NCBI RefSeq assembly: GCF_963855985.1 | Contig: NC_087109.1 | Coordinates: 2,438,001-2,502,000 of the forward strand | Reading direction: 5' to 3' | DNA: 64,000 bases | DNA from: Ostrinia nubilalis | Lineage: Eukaryota > Arthropoda > Insecta > Lepidoptera > Crambidae | Shown: piece after piece, positions 53,344 through 63,631 of the stretch | Position numbering within the stretch: position 1 is the stretch's first letter | How the letters are laid out: every line of letters starts with the position of its first letter | Program-made: the position numbers and the translations under genes | The notes under the pieces: generated by a model | What the model was told of the DNA's origin: nothing | The model's database searches: none | What the model saw: only the letters and a program-made list of their open reading frames with translations

Positions 53344-54011
53344 CTTCACACATAGGTACGAGTATTTTTTTTAACATAACAGCCAGTGTCAAGCAAATAA
53401 TATCTAATTTAAGTCCAAACAATGCAAGCTTTGTTTTTTTATCCGACTGCGCCAGAAGGAGTTGTTTTATATCTTGTGTTGATTACTTGTGTCAATTTAT
53501 TATGTTGCGGTCTGAGCTTAAGATTTTCTAAATATCTTTGACTTTTTTCGTCATAAAGAGTCGAATATTTCTTTGTAAACGTCGTACAAATTGTACGTCA
53601 TTATGGGGATCTAGGGTCAAAGGGACGCAATAAAAGACCTGACCAAATATTTGGCTTTACCTGTCTCGTTCACTCAAATAAAAATGAGTATGAGTGACAG
53701 AGACATGTACACCTACAAATCTTGAAAGAAACAGACATCTGAAAGGTAGATTTTTCAGGAGAGAAAAAACGATTCAGTTAATTTATATCTGAAGCCAAAA
53801 GATTGCTTAGTGATTGGTTACCTTTTAGTTAAAAAAATAAGAAGAAGCTCTTTCCTATTTTGACAGCAGCTTTTTGCAGTGAATTTGTGTTAAGATGAAG
53901 TTGTGATAGTAATAAAACTTTTTTAAGGCAGCCTGTTTAATTGTAAATTGAAGTCAAAATGGTTCAGATAAGACTTTGGATATGTACACAAGACTATTTA
54001 TGACGAGCTAT
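53344..54011. other. no recognisable gene
   Basis: Contains tctgacagagacatg-type motifs and gcgccagaaggagttgtttt (53450-53469, cf. 8904). Otherwise featureless. Confidence 0.35.
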
Positions 54012-54290
54012 TCATCATCATCCATCATCATTTTAGCCACAGGACGTCCACTGCTGAACGCAGACCTCCCCCAATAATTTCCCTATCGCCCGGTTGGTAG
54101 CGGTCTTCATCCAGTGACTTCCTGCTACCTTAGAAGTCGTCGGTCCACCTGGTGGGTGGACGTCCTACGCTGCGTTTTTCGATACGTGGCCTCCACTACA
54201 AAACCTTGCTTCCACATTGGCCGTCAGTTCTGTGTACTATGTGCTATGCCCATTGCCACTTCTGCTTGCTAATCCGTCATAAAAGTTTGC
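54012..54290 (-). mobile_element. RTE-type LINE fragment, (GAT)n class
   Basis: catcatcatccatcatcatt, acaggacgtccactgctgaa, gtccacctggtgggtggacg and catgcccattgccacttctg plus cttgctaatccgtc. No clear target duplication. Diverged from the other copies. Confidence 0.85.
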
Positions 54291-55697
54291 TGATTCGCCA
54301 AATAAAATCATTTTGTATTTTCTTCGAAAAGAGTGCTTCATAGATCGCAGCATACCTACTTAAACTATTATGCCCCTTAATAGTCATTTACTACGGTCTT
54401 TTAACCGCTTTCTCCGTTCTAATTGAGTAAGCAAGGAATATGAGCCTACTCCGCCTTGTTATGTAAGCCTAATTCGTTCAACTTAGAGACATTTGATTGT
54501 CAAAGTTTTAAAAGTTTATAACAATCTAGATATTTCTTTAATTTTTTTAACGACTTTGCTGTGTTAAATTTCACGGAAAATAAATATGATTCTGTGCTAT
54601 GGAGAGCACTTAAGCTGGATGTTGAATCGACGTGATAGTTTGGAAAAAAAGCATCATCATCATGAGGTCATTTAGTCTCCACTGCAGGTGCAGGTTAGCC
54701 TTCACTTTCACTTCTTTGGGGTTGGCATGAAAAAGAAAAACGTATTGTTCCCTTTTTTAGGGGAAATTTCGATCCCATTAAGCCTTACTCGTAGGTATCA
54801 GATGCTTATAGCGGTTCGCTTTTTCTGACAATAGGTTTGTGACCTTTCTTAGTTGTTGAAATCTACACGATACTATCATGATGGTTATTCATTATTTAAG
54901 TGAAAAGATTTGCTGTCAAGCGAGTGGCTAGTCTCAGACCGCAATAGTAGGAGTTATATTGGAGACCTAACCCAGCAATGGTCTCTACAATAGGTATTAG
55001 AGTATATCAAGACAAACAGTATGACATCTTAAGTAGTTGTATTAGATGCTATTTTAGTACATAATTTATAGTCTTTTCTGCTCTAGACTATGCATTGAAA
55101 TAAATATTTTGCCCATGAATATCCAAGGACATTAAAAAGTTTGAGCACCAACACCGCTGCTGTTGTCTCACTTACGTATATAAGAGCAAATTGTGGAAAG
55201 CCCCTGAAGATAATAAAGTTAAGAAGCTAGGTGGGTGGGATAAGCAATAAAATAACAAAATGTGGAACAATATCACTTAGTGCTCCCTTACGTAAAAAGG
55301 AACGACGTTATTAAAAGTGGGACACTGAAAATGGATGCTATGTTAGTAAACATAAAGCTGAATGTCTTTATGAATTGGCTAGAAGCTCCCACTAAATGGC
55401 AAAGAGGTTTTTATGCTAGTTCATACTAAGCATCTACATAGAAGCACAAAAATGGTGGCGACTGCTCGGCGGACGTCAGCGAACGAACGCTCGCGAACGA
55501 ATATGCGTGATCGCGAACCTCTCCAATAAAACCAAATTGAGCGTTTTATTAACGTAAGTCTTTATGAATAACTTTAGATTGTCGGTCAGATTGAGCCATG
55601 TTACACTCCTATAGAGACGTGACTCACGATATAGAAGTTTATAAATGTATATGATAGAATAGAAAATTAATGATGTCCATAATATTATTGTGACTTA
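54291..55697. other. no recognisable gene (1.4 kb)
   Basis: AT-rich. gcgaacgaacgctcgcgaac at 55480-55499 resembles the GC-rich motif at 13085-13130. No coding region seen. Confidence 0.4.
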
Positions 55698-55819
55698 GGC
55701 CCAGTTTTTTGATTCGTAGTTAAAATAACCAATAGTCAAATTTGTCAGATGTCAAATGACAAGTGACATTTTGTTAATATTTAACCATTAGTAGCAAAAG
55801 GACATTGTCAGAAACGGCC
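55698..55819. mobile_element. TTA-flanked MITE (GGCCCAG ends)
   Basis: TTA at 55695-55697 and 55820-55822. GGCCCAGTTTTTTGATTCGT at the left; cagaaacggcc at the right. A near-identical terminus in the opposite orientation (gaatcaaaaaactgggcc) ends at 57187 followed by TTA. Confidence 0.65.
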
Positions 55820-57104
55820 TTAGATTCCTGGGCACAGCAGTAAAGTATCAAAATTAATCTCTTACTTTTTGAATACATAAATATTAATTAGATTGTAGCG
55901 GACACTTGAGGATTAGAAAATGAAATAATAAAAGTCTTTTATATGTATTCCATAATACTATGACGACATCCGGACATTTTAGGGCGTGGCCTGCTCGATA
56001 TCCTATGAAGTTCCATAACTTGTGTCGATAAAATCTATGTAAAATCGGCACAAGGCAATGCCGTACTTCATTGTTAGGAATCCACGTAATAGTGATGTTG
56101 ATTGCGGTCATCATAGACAATAAGATACCGATCTTGTAAATAAAATAAATCGTCCAAATTGCTACAGTATGACTAGATTTTAATTAAAAGTTAAATATAT
56201 ATTGCACGATACTACAAGAAGCTATCTAATGTGTCCAAGTGGTCTAAAAGGTCATGAATAAAATAAAAAGAATTGTGATCATAATACTGATATTGACAAT
56301 GACAACAATATGGGATCATTTTTAATATATCTGTAACAGTTTCAAAATCCGATGAAAAATCCAATGCCGCTTAAAGTGAGAGAAATGTCTAAAGTTCTAT
56401 TGAAAGTTTTATTCGCTCAAAATGCTTATAACAATAATTGGTAATACATTTCAAATATTAAGTACCTTTATAATGTATCGATAGAACCAAAATGATGTCC
56501 TCTCAGCTTGGAAAGGGAAAACCCAGGATTGGGGGAGCGCTCCAGGCAATTTTCAGAACATTTCATAGGTGGTAGTAAATAATATTTATTTTATTATTAA
56601 AATTGAATATTTTGATATTGATAAAATTGAATATACCTTTCGATTCAAATACCGAATATTTTTCAATCGATAATAATTAATTATCGAGAATTGTTAATAT
56701 TCAATTAAAAGTTGTTCAATCCCTAGTCATGCATAGACTAAGATGGTAACCATGGAGATAGTTAGTTTGGTAAGTCACGTGTTAAATGTCAAAAGTGGAA
56801 AGTAAACATAGGATTCATGTTATTTATTTACGTGCAAAATGTAAGTAAGTAAATCATAAAAGTGGAACGCCGAGCTATTTCCAAAACCCGTCCAATATTA
56901 AAATACAATTTGGCTGCGACAACTACAATACAGAACATCTCCCAAATCGATGTGCATACAATATTATAATACAATACTAGTAAGTAAGAGGTTATGATAA
57001 CAATATTGCTATCAATAAGTTTATAGAATTGGTCCGCCAGGAATTTGTTCTTACATAAAGATTTGTGTCATTTAGAACCTAGAAAGTATTTTTTCGGCAC
57101 TGTT
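55820..57104. other. no recognisable gene; possibly the interior of a larger TTA element
   Basis: AT-rich, with gaatattttgatattgataa-type ataat-rich sequence (56600-56710). If the termini at 55698 and 57187 belong together, this is the interior of a 1,490-bp element. No transposase is visible. Confidence 0.35.
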
Positions 57105-57187
57105 GATCTAACGGCGAACAATGTATGGAGAACGAACATTGTCCTTTAACAATTAGTTATTTTAACCATGAATCAAAAAACTGGGCC
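57105..57187. mobile_element. second GGCCCAG terminus (reverse)
   Basis: gttattttaaccatgaatca plus aaaaactgggcc followed by TTA (57188-57190). It pairs as an inverted repeat of about 37 bp with 55698-55735. Confidence 0.7.
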
Positions 57188-57202
57188 TTACTAAACATGA
57201 TC

Positions 57203-57320
57203 CCCTAGATGGGGCAGAGGGCGTCCACAATCCACAATAGTCCTCCATCGCGTTCGGTCTTGAGCTTCGCGTTTGATCTCGCTCCAGGTCTTGCCGATTT
57301 TCTTGGCTTCATCTGCTACA
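57203..57320 (-). pseudogene. fragment of LINE reverse-transcriptase C-terminus
   Basis: On the minus strand an uninterrupted stretch reads DEAKKIGKTWSEIKREAQDR, then TRWRTIVDCGRPLPHLGD. The W-x-E-I-K-x-x-A-x-D-R-x-x-W-R pattern is that of LINE (non-LTR) polyprotein C-termini. It belongs to a family different from the RTE tails elsewhere in the window. Only this fragment remains. Confidence 0.7.
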
Positions 57321-57665
57321 TATTATTGTGAGTGCTAATTTGAACACTAGTTTGTTGTGCTGTCAACAGGATAAAAAGTAATACATAAGTAATAAGCACC
57401 CCCGTAGTCCATTACCCTGCTCTAAACACCTGATTAAACGGGAAAACGTACCTTAATATGATTCCGAATTTCTTCAGCTACACAAAAACCTATCCATCGA
57501 TATATTAGCGGATTGAATGCGAACGAATGGCGTTTTATTCCTTCCCACTAAATGGAAGATTCTATCGTTTGGCGTTTTGTAAGACCTTCCTGTAGGGGTG
57601 GGGAACTTTTGGTATGGACCGTGGGAAAATTGATGGAGGTAGCAAGAGGTTTCATTGGAGGCTTA
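57321..57665. other. no recognisable gene
   Basis: Nothing supported. Confidence 0.4.
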
Positions 57666-57892
57666 CGCCCGTGTTCACAAACATTACTATGAGGTCTCAC
57701 AGTGCGCGTGGACGCACAGGGTGACACACGAACTAATCACAGAGCTCTATTCAACGCTGTGCGCATGTTTGATTAAGTGAAGCAGCAAATCGAACGCACA
57801 GCGTTGAATAGAGCTATGTGATTGTTTCGTGTGTGACCCTGTGCGTCCACGCGCAATGTGAGACCTCATAGTAATGTTTGTGAATACGGGCG
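57666..57892. mobile_element. TTA-flanked MITE (CGCCCGTRTTCACAAAC ends), copy 1
   Basis: TTA at 57663-57665 and 57893-57895. Arms of about 100 bp: attactatgaggtctcacag and gtgagacctcatagtaatg; ctctattcaacgctgtgcgc and gcacagcgttgaatagagc. 227 bp. Confidence 0.9.
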
Positions 57893-57903
57893 TTAACAAG
57901 TCA

Positions 57904-58052
57904 CCAGAGGGCTGAGTGTGAGTTTAAAAGATGTATGAAAATTTTAGAACTTGAAAGTTTTCGCTAGGGTCTCTGTACAATCCGTCATACATTTAATGTC
58001 ATTATTACGATTTGCGCTCACGTTTGATATAAACTCACACTCAGCCCTCTGG
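57904..58052. mobile_element. MITE with CCAGAGGGCTGAGTGTGAG ends
   Basis: ccagagggctgagtgtgagt and actcacactcagccctctgg are exact complements. The interior has cgctagggtctctgtacaat and tgtcattattacg, related to 23640-23790. It lies 12 bp from the previous MITE. Confidence 0.85.
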
Positions 58053-58519
58053 AATCATAAATTGCTTACGATCCCTGGATTTAGAATATAACGGCAAAGG
58101 GTATCCTGATAAAGGTCATAGCAGACATATCAACTCGGAAAGGGATCAACACCGTATCGCCTTTTGCGAGCTGTCATCGCCATTCGCGCGCTGTCTATCA
58201 AAGATTCAAGATTCAAAGAATAATATTTTATTCACCGAGATAGTGTGGTACAATAAAATGTGGTCTTACGAGGCGAGGCGTTTACGTTACGGTGCGGATA
58301 AGTGTGCGTTGAAGTATGGAGTTTCATACAAAGAATACTGACCGCCTCGAGTTGACACGGTTACGATCAAAATCAAAATCAAAATTATTTATTCGGTTTA
58401 GACCACAAGTAGCACTTATGAACGTCAAATATAGCAAACAATAAAAAGAAAAGATAGCCCAAATGGGGTACTTTACATACATATATTTCTCCTTCCCTTT
58501 CCAGATCCCTTTCCAAGTC
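58053..58519. other. no recognisable gene
   Basis: Contains aagattcaagattcaaag-type low-complexity sequence; no gene or delimited element. Confidence 0.35.
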
Positions 58520-58527
58520 GATAATGT

Positions 58528-58617
58528 TCATTCGTTCGTTCGTTCGTTCGTTCGTTCGTTTCAGCCAAAATGACGTCCACTGCTGGACAAAGGTCTGGGG
58601 TTGCCTGACCATGGGTT
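58528..58617 (-). mobile_element. short RTE-type LINE tail, long (AACG)n tract
   Basis: Seven units of (CGTT) at 58531-58559 then tttcagccaaaatgacgtcc plus actgctggacaaagg. An 8-bp repeat GATAATGT (58520-58527 and 58618-58625). Confidence 0.85.
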
Positions 58618-58749
58618 GATAATGTGTTACGGCCTTAATAGTTCGATGAACCAATCGGATAGGTGCCGATCCGAGGCCTTTCTATCATTGTGGATATAAT
58701 GGCTCAGAAGATTAAGATCAAGGATTTGGATCTGGAAATTTATTCCTTC

Positions 58750-58895
58750 CGCCCGTATTCACAAACGATGCTTGCTTAAGTGAAGCAGCAAATCGAACGC
58801 ACAGCGTTGAATAGAGCACTGTGATTGGCTCGTGTGTCACCCTGTGCGTCGACGCGCACTGTGAGACCTCATAGTAATGTTTGTGAATACGGGCG
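58750..58895. mobile_element. TTA-type MITE, copy 2 (internal deletion in left arm)
   Basis: cgcccgtattcacaaacgat at the left, gtttgtgaatacgggcg at the right. The right arm is complete relative to 57666-57892; most of the left arm is missing. Right flank TTA, left flank TTC (one mismatch). Confidence 0.85.
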
Positions 58896-59200
58896 TTAGA
58901 ATAGGTAAATAGAGAAAAAAACATAATCCTACTCAAGAAAGTACACATATTATTATGAAAAAGTTACAACATCAATGCATTCATAAATAAGTAGAGTCGA
59001 CAGCTCGTGTACATAATGTATTTAGCCTATTGAGCGCTTTTTTGTACATGACATAATTATAATATATTATGACGTGTAGAGTCTTTGAAAGCAAGAAAAA
59101 ACTCCATAAAAAAAGTTAAAATATTAACTGACACAAAAACAAAATTAAATGCACATCGTACATTTATATGTGGTCTTTTAGAATATTGTTGTTTTCTATA
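58896..59200. other. no recognisable gene
   Basis: AT-rich; no features. Confidence 0.4.
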
Positions 59201-59723
59201 CCGTGTGGAAACGAAAAGTGATCTCACTCGATTATTTCTAAACTACACAAGATATCGAAAAGCTGGTTACTGATCCTGAAAGTGCTTCACGAGCTCTATC
59301 CAGCGGTACCAATGATAGGTTACAAAATTAACTGCATCTATCCGAAAATTAAATGTTTTCAGCCTCCATACTAAATGTATGCCGGCCAAACAATATTAGA
59401 AGAATAATTTTTTTTATTAAACAATAAACACTTAAACTGAACTCGTAAATTGCTTTCTTATTTAAAATTATTCATGGAAAACATTGGTTTTAGGCTTTAC
59501 TTGCTATATTATCAAGATATGAGGACCATGACTGTGGCTGTACTAAATGTATGGAAGCTGGAAACATTGAATTTTAGGATGGATCCAGTTAATTTTGTAA
59601 CCTATTATTGCTATCGTTGGATAAAGCTCGTGAAGCACTTTCAGGATCAGTAACCAGTTTTTCGATATCTTGTATAAGTAGTTTAGAAATAATCGAGTGT
59701 GATCACTTAACGTTTCCACCCTG
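59201..59723. mobile_element. palindromic TA-flanked element (family P1), copy 2
   Basis: TA at 59199-59200 and 59724-59725. The left gtgatctcactcgattattt and the right aaataatcgagtgtgatcac are complementary. gctggttactgatcctgaaa and gaagcactttcaggatcagt show the same. The arms are those of 10957-11351; this copy has a longer centre. Confidence 0.88.
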
Positions 59724-59988
59724 TATACTTACTTAAGTACTCTAGCTTCGGGAAAAAACTAAATTTTTTTCTTTAGGCACGTACAGTTTCAAAACCATCT
59801 CAGTGTAAGGCTAACGTTCAAATCCCCTTCTCGTGCCTTTTAAATTTTTCAGAAAGGACGACCTAAAAAGAAAATATTTCTTATCTACGAAAACATATTG
59901 CTGCTAGAATTTAACGTATAAACGTCGTCCTACATTTTAAATTTTGTGGGTTGTGCAGTCGTGCGAATATGGGACCTTCGTAATACCA

Positions 59989-60486
59989 CAGAATAATAAT
60001 AAGTAAAGTCTGTTCGCCGAGAGTTGATAAAAAATAACATATCAGAGGTTCTAAACTCATTATAAATTGCGGCCCGCTAATTATTTTTGTCGATATAATG
60101 AAAAAGTTGGTAGATTATTTGGCCTGGGCTTTTTTTTTGGCCTGGATTCTCGGCTCGGTTACAATTTCATTTTGGACTACCATTTATAAGAATGTTCTAA
60201 AAATACCAATTATCTACCAAAATCTACTAAACGATTTCGCACTACTAAATCATCGTTCTCTTTGCCTCAAATCTACCAAAAAAGTAGAAATCTACTAAAA
60301 GTGGTCACGCTGTGGCCGCCGCCGCCCGCCGGCCGGGGCGCTTGACGACAGCTGCGTACCATGGTAGGTACTCAGTGCGCGTTGTGACAAACGACGCCCG
60401 CCATACAGAATGCGATAGTTAAGCGACAGTCGCTATTGCAAGACATTTCATAATATTTATCAACTCTCGGCGAACAGACTTTACTG
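59989..60486. mobile_element. non-autonomous hAT-like element with GC-rich interior
   Basis: Starts CAG and ends CTG. Inverted ends share TAAAGTCTGTTCGCCGAGAG, the left one carrying an (AAT)n insertion after CAG. An 8-bp target duplication TAATACCA/T (59981-59988, 60487-60494) with one mismatch, as expected of hAT. The interior holds ggccgccgccgcccgccggc (60313-60332) and repeated ctaccaaaatctactaaa/ctaccaaaaaagtagaaatc motifs. The 66-codon frame at 60098 is not a transposase. Confidence 0.75.
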
Positions 60487-60636
60487 TAATACCTACACGC
60501 ACGTGTGTGTGAATGGTCGAAAATTGTTTAATATCCCATTGGATCTGGGACCAATCTGTTCAAAATCCGGGTTTACAGAAATTGTCCGAGCTCAAAGTGG
60601 ATTGAGATATTTCTATCCACCCAAATATAAATTTAC

Positions 60637-61247
60637 TAGCTGTGCCCGCGACTTCGTGCGCGTGAAAAACTTTGAATAATTATTCCCGCCCCTATTGATG
60701 TAATGTTATATACCTAATCAAAGTCTTCCTCGATAAATGGGCTACCTTGCACAAAAATACTTTTACAAATCGGACCAATAGTTTCTGAGATTAACGCGTT
60801 CAAGCTAACAAACAAACTCTTCAACCTTATCTACACTAATATTATAAAGAGGAAAACTTTGTTTGTTTGGTTGTAATGAATAGGCTCAAAAACTACTGGA
60901 CCGTTTTTAAAAATTCTTTTACCATTCGAAAGCTACATTATCCACGAGTAACATAGGCAAAATTATATTTTGGAAAAAAATAGGGTTCCGTAAAATATAT
61001 GTGATAATGTAGTCCACGCGCGCGAAGCCGCGGGCGAAAATCTAGTAATATTATAAATGCGAAAGTTTGTATGGATGTCTGGATGTTAACATGTTTATTA
61101 CTCTTTCACGCAAAAACTACTGAACGGATTTTGATGAAACTTTGCAGTATTATACTTTATAAACCAGAATAACATACAAGCTATAATTTATGACGATCTT
61201 TGACAAACTAAATTTCACGCGAGTGAAGCCGCGGGCAAAAGCTAGTA
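60637..61247. mobile_element. three adjoining Helitron-like elements
   Basis: 60637-60830: H3 in reverse (actagctgtgcccgcgactt ... caaatcggaccaatagtttc). 60831-61043: forward (ctacactaatattataaaga ... cgaagccgcgggcgaaaatc, ending tagt). 61043-61247: H1 forward (tagtaatattataaatgcga ... gaagccgcgggcaaaagcta plus gt). CTAGT ends at both forward junctions. Non-coding and non-autonomous. Confidence 0.65.
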
Positions 61248-62611
61248 TAGTATAGATTCCTTACACGTTGGACGCCACGCGGCTCACCGGTGAGCCTCGA
61301 ACAATACAATTTCCATTGTGTCTAGCGTCTCGGCGTTCAATGACTTAAAAACCCACCCACGCCAAGGTAGAAAATATAGTAGAGCATGCAGGAAGCACCA
61401 ATGTTCACTTTGAAGTTCACCAGTTGTACTAAATAACAAAGAAATTTGCAATAAAAAGTCAGTGTCCAATATTTTTTTTCCTTACAGGTACGTACCTACT
61501 CTACTATACTTCATGGGTACGCTACGAGTAACTAACACCTCCATGATTCGGTAAGTTCGTTTATATTTTGTTACTAAAATAAAAACCATTGGTTTGAAAA
61601 AACAATAATTAATTACTTACCAACGGATTATATTTCGGTCAAAATATCAATTTTTTTGACGAACATTTCTAGGAAATTTAATCTCTAAAATGTTTGATCA
61701 TTAAATTTATTTATTTTAAAAACAGTTACCAAACCGAATAAAAATAAAAGAGATGGAATTCTTCTCTTATATTACTTAATATTTACCTATTCGATTTATT
61801 ATAAAAACAAAACAATAGTACTAATATAAACAAGATTCGTATTGATACCATAAGAAACCAAAGTTTATAGTAAAGTAAGGAATAAAGAAAGAAAGAAAGA
61901 AAGAAAGAAATATTACGATAAACATCACTTGGAGAACAAACTAAGTATACGGAAAAAGACAGATATAGCACATAAATATTACAAAATTTTGTAACTTGAA
62001 TGCCTTGAATTTGGACTACATATATAAATGTTAAATCAACAGACCATGTCGACTTCTAGGTATGCGACCTAACTCATATTGGCCAAAAGACTGAAAAGGA
62101 CGAGCGTGCCGCTGGGAAATCATATTTTAAATCAAACGTAACGAGTGGAAATATAAGTGGAAACTTGAAATTTTCCTTGATATTACGTTTAAATAGGATT
62201 TACATTCAAAGTCACGGAATATTCTAATACAGTAGAAATGTATTTACTTATTATGAAAGGGTAAATGAATTCGCTTGATACACGGGTATTTATTATAATA
62301 AGGATATTACTTCATTAGGTACCTACTTTATTAGTAGAAACTTTCAGTCCTAATTTTTAGTTACTATCCGTTCGCGATAAGTTTGCCGCTGGCGATATGA
62401 CGTCACTCGAAGGGAAGCGAGAATTTAAGAATTTATAAATAAATATTGATAAAAATTGTGTATTTGCGTAAAATAAGACACATTAATTACATTTAATCAC
62501 TAACTAATTGCGATTAATCGCGGTTGGGGGAAGGGACGCGCATTCCACGAACCGGCAAACTTAGCGCGAACGGGTAGTAGTTTGGTCCTAAAACGAAATT
62601 CAGCTGAAATT
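61248..62611. other. no recognisable gene (1.4 kb)
   Basis: AT-rich. A perfect 16-bp palindrome ggctcaccggtgagcc lies at 61281-61296. An (AAAG)n tract is at 61886-61910. A GC-richer patch (62520-62580) shows no frame features. Confidence 0.4.
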
Positions 62612-62722
62612 TTCAAGGCGAGAGTGCATAGGCACTTACAGGGCAGATATGTACATACCATCCTAGACTGCATCCCACTTAACACCAGATGCGATTGCGG
62701 TCAAATACATGCCTTGTTGTAC
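62612..62722 (-). repeat. SINE-like repeat family D, copy 3
   Basis: tttcaaggcgagagtgcata, ggcacttacagggcagatat, accatcctagactgcatccc, aacaccagatgcgattgcgg and ccttgttgtacataaaa; colinear with 43960-44070. Confidence 0.65.
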
Positions 62723-62845
62723 ATAAAAATACATCTAGTATTGCTTGGAACATTAAAATGCTATTATTGTGTACAATATAAATAAATTACTGCTACTTTG
62801 GTACCTACTACGAATATCCGTAGTATGATAATAATGAAAACATAT

Positions 62846-63180
62846 CGACACCTTCAGGTTCAATTGTCGTATAAACCATTTTGGCCAAATCGAGTTATAT
62901 ATACCATTTTAATCAGAATTTTTTTCTCTATCGAGCTGTATATTCGAAATATTGAAATTCGCTAAAAAAATGTTTATACGCCCCAAAAAACTATAGCCTA
63001 AAAGACAAATAAATACCTTATAAACAGTGTACAAACCGAACGCTTGTTTTTGGTATTTTTGCTAAGATGTATCAACCATACATTTTTTTAAGCCAGGACG
63101 TAAAATACTTTCGTAATTGAAAATGGCTTTTACGCCTAAAGACATGGCGTTTTATGTCCAGATTCAACGTCGTAAGTCCA
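62846..63180. mobile_element. divergent relative of the TIR element found in BEL gag
   Basis: Starts CGACACCTTCAGGTTCAATT, then gtcgtataaacc, aligning base for base in spacing with CGATACCTCTGGGCTCAAAG plus gtcgtaaaggac at 39289. Next comes ctctatcgagctgtatattc, matching ctctatcgatctgtatattt at 39370-39389. Motifs tttatacgcccc, ttttacgcct and ggacgtaaaa echo the subterminal motif. The right end (near gtccagattcaacgtcgtaa) is only weakly inverted-repeat-like, so the boundary is approximate. Confidence 0.6.
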
Positions 63181-63413
63181 CGTATTAAATATGGTAATTA
63201 TCTGTTTCATATTCATATTCATTTGTTTATTGCATCACATATGTATGTATGTACAGTAAGTAAGTTTTCCTTATTATAAAGTTAAAGAAAGTTGATTGTT
63301 TCTACTTTTAAAGATAATAACTCGATATATAAGGTTGCTTTCCAGGTCCAGTACATCCGTGAATAGGGATGATGACTGGGTCATGAAATCGAAATTCTAT
63401 TTAGTCCGTCAGA

Positions 63414-63631
63414 CAGAGAATTAGAAAATTTAGACCCCATATTTCCCATAATCGAAGAATTACAGTATTATATTGAGTTGAAATGTCGCGTGACGTCACT
63501 TTTGAGTAAAAATTCTACTCAAGCGTGACGTATCGCGCCATTTCAACTCGATGTAGCACTGTTATCATTAAATTATGAAAGAAAATAAAAAAATATGAGT
63601 CTCATATTTTCCAATTATCTGTTTGAAGGAC
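63414..63631 (+). mobile_element. TA-flanked MITE carrying CRE palindromes, copy 3
   Basis: Left flank TA (63412-63413) then GTCCGTCAGACAGAGAATTA; the right end ttgaaggac is degraded. The central arms gttgaaatgtcgcgtgacgt and acgtatcgcgccatttcaac face each other. One TGACGTCA intact (63492-63499), one altered to TGACGTAT. Confidence 0.65.

Noticed and set aside
60098..60298. Small membrane protein frame (66 codons, hydrophobic start)
   Set aside because: Lies inside a non-autonomous hAT-like element, low-complexity T-rich sequence, no supporting context.
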